Below, one piece after another: positions 63,691 to 64,000 of a stretch of 64,000 nucleotides of DNA (its first letter is position 1; the number at the start of each line of letters is the position of its first letter). The notes under the pieces are model-generated. The model did not search any database. It had not been told where the DNA came from and saw only the letters and a list, made by a program, of their open reading frames with translations. Source of the DNA: Prevotella sp. (lineage in GTDB: Bacteria; Bacteroidota; Bacteroidia; Bacteroidales; Bacteroidaceae); assembly GCA_017554145.1 (NCBI GenBank), contig JAFZIZ010000015.1, forward strand, positions 62,001 to 126,000. Direction: 5' to 3'. The translations under genes were made by a program, and so were the position numbers.

Positions 63691-64000
63691 ATGAAAGTAA
63701 TCAATTTCTGCGAAAGCAACAGCATCATCAACCAATATATGGCTGAGTTGCGCGACAAAAACTATCAGAAGAACCGTCTTCTGTTCCGTCATAACATCAA
63801 AAGAATCGGTGAGATGATGGCGTATGAGATTTCCAAAACTCTTGAGTACAAGACAAAGACTGTTACTACCCCGCTTGGGACTATTGATATACCCTTGCCG
63901 AAGGATGATATGGTGGTTGCCACCGTTCTTCGCGCAGGACTGCCTTTTCACGAGGGTTTCCTGAATGTGTTTGACAAGGCAGACAATGGCTTTGTATCGG
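63691..64000 (+). CDS. upp: Uracil phosphoribosyltransferase (partial, runs off the window)
   Basis: The first 103 residues of a PRTase whose 3' end lies beyond position 64000. YMAELRDKNYQKNRLLFRHN, IGEMMAYEISKTLEY and VVATVLRAGLPFHEGF match the N-terminal half of Upp-like proteins of Bacteroidota, which make UMP from uracil and PRPP. The PRPP loop is outside the window, so the assignment rests on the N-terminal part. Confidence 0.8.
   Translation, partial: MKVINFCESNSIINQYMAELRDKNYQKNRLLFRHNIKRIGEMMAYEISKTLEYKTKTVTTPLGTIDIPLPKDDMVVATVLRAGLPFHEGFLNVFDKADNGFVS

Noticed and set aside
1-64000. Genomic island, prophage or transposon
   Set aside because: No integrase, transposase, phage gene, tRNA attachment site or clear composition break was seen; gene content is mostly housekeeping and envelope functions.

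Overview
This window reads as a stretch of ordinary chromosome from a Bacteroidota bacterium of the order Bacteroidales, most likely Prevotellaceae. The basis is a promoter grammar of TTTG, about 20 bp, then TAnnTTTG in front of most transcription units; families largely confined to this phylum (a SusD-like protein, a C-terminal sorting-like domain, DUF6089, DUF6242, DUF4294, an IspG with an extra central segment, an rSAM/lipoprotein pair); and dense operons. No rRNA, tRNA, CRISPR array, transposase, integrase or phage gene was seen. The window opens inside the 3' end of a gene and closes inside upp.

Layout. 1-2905: end of an unknown gene with a strong terminator, then acpP-fabF-rnc. 2902-3696: ADP-ribosylglycohydrolase, reverse. 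3697-4032: intergenic region with two repeat arrays. 4033-11533: forward operon of a GH3-like enzyme, an Ig-like lipoprotein, a DUF3108 protein and a Dna2-like nuclease-helicase. 11511-13016: membrane sensor-kinase-like protein, divergent from an ABC ATPase and a CobD/HisC-like aminotransferase (13118-14953). 14967-19748: reverse block of secreted proteins (two with YARHG domains), a 62-residue coiled-coil protein and a TPR-TM-AraC regulator. 19927-22106: a truncated GH3 relative and an S66 peptidase relative, both apparently lacking catalytic residues. 22233-23896: two divergent AraC-type regulators. 24017-25117: SGNH esterase. 25218-27726: ruvB-coaD-M28 cyclotransferase. 27729-30983: Lrp regulator, a GATase/dipeptidase fusion, ybeY and DUF4294. 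31102-33534: three FKBP isomerases. 33699-37021: xpt, xanthine permease, radical SAM enzyme and a small lipoprotein. 37125-37817: sirtuin. 37887-46026: SusD fusion, sorting-domain protein, LRR lipoprotein, ispG, lipoprotein, argH. 46067-49848: SRPBCC, pyrE, comF, recX, prmC, HAD phosphatase. 50441-52002: rbfA and a LolE/FtsX-type permease. 52034-59979: envelope operon DUF6242-DUF6089-uppS-bamA-three skp genes-murI. 60139-60234: a 31-residue membrane protein on its own short transcript. 60385-61998 pckA, 62207-63550 an outer-membrane barrel, 63691-end upp.

The most unusual material is (a) the radical SAM plus small lipoprotein pair, an uncharacterised maturation system placed inside a xanthine-salvage operon; (b) the adjacent pair of apparently dead GH3 and S66 homologues next to an AraC regulatory hub with tandem direct repeats of 20-nt period and a perfect 14-bp palindrome; (c) several DNA-level repeat families: 22-nt-period AGTA..TACTTTC arrays at three intergenic sites, a six-half-site AGTCCG/CGGACT array, and many 7- or 9-nt-period micro-repeats that occur between genes and inside conserved genes, some unit families being used in both orientations; and (d) a short transcript with a 5' hairpin, a 31-codon membrane ORF and a terminator.

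All functional calls rest on motif recognition by eye. No database search, folding program or alignment tool was used.
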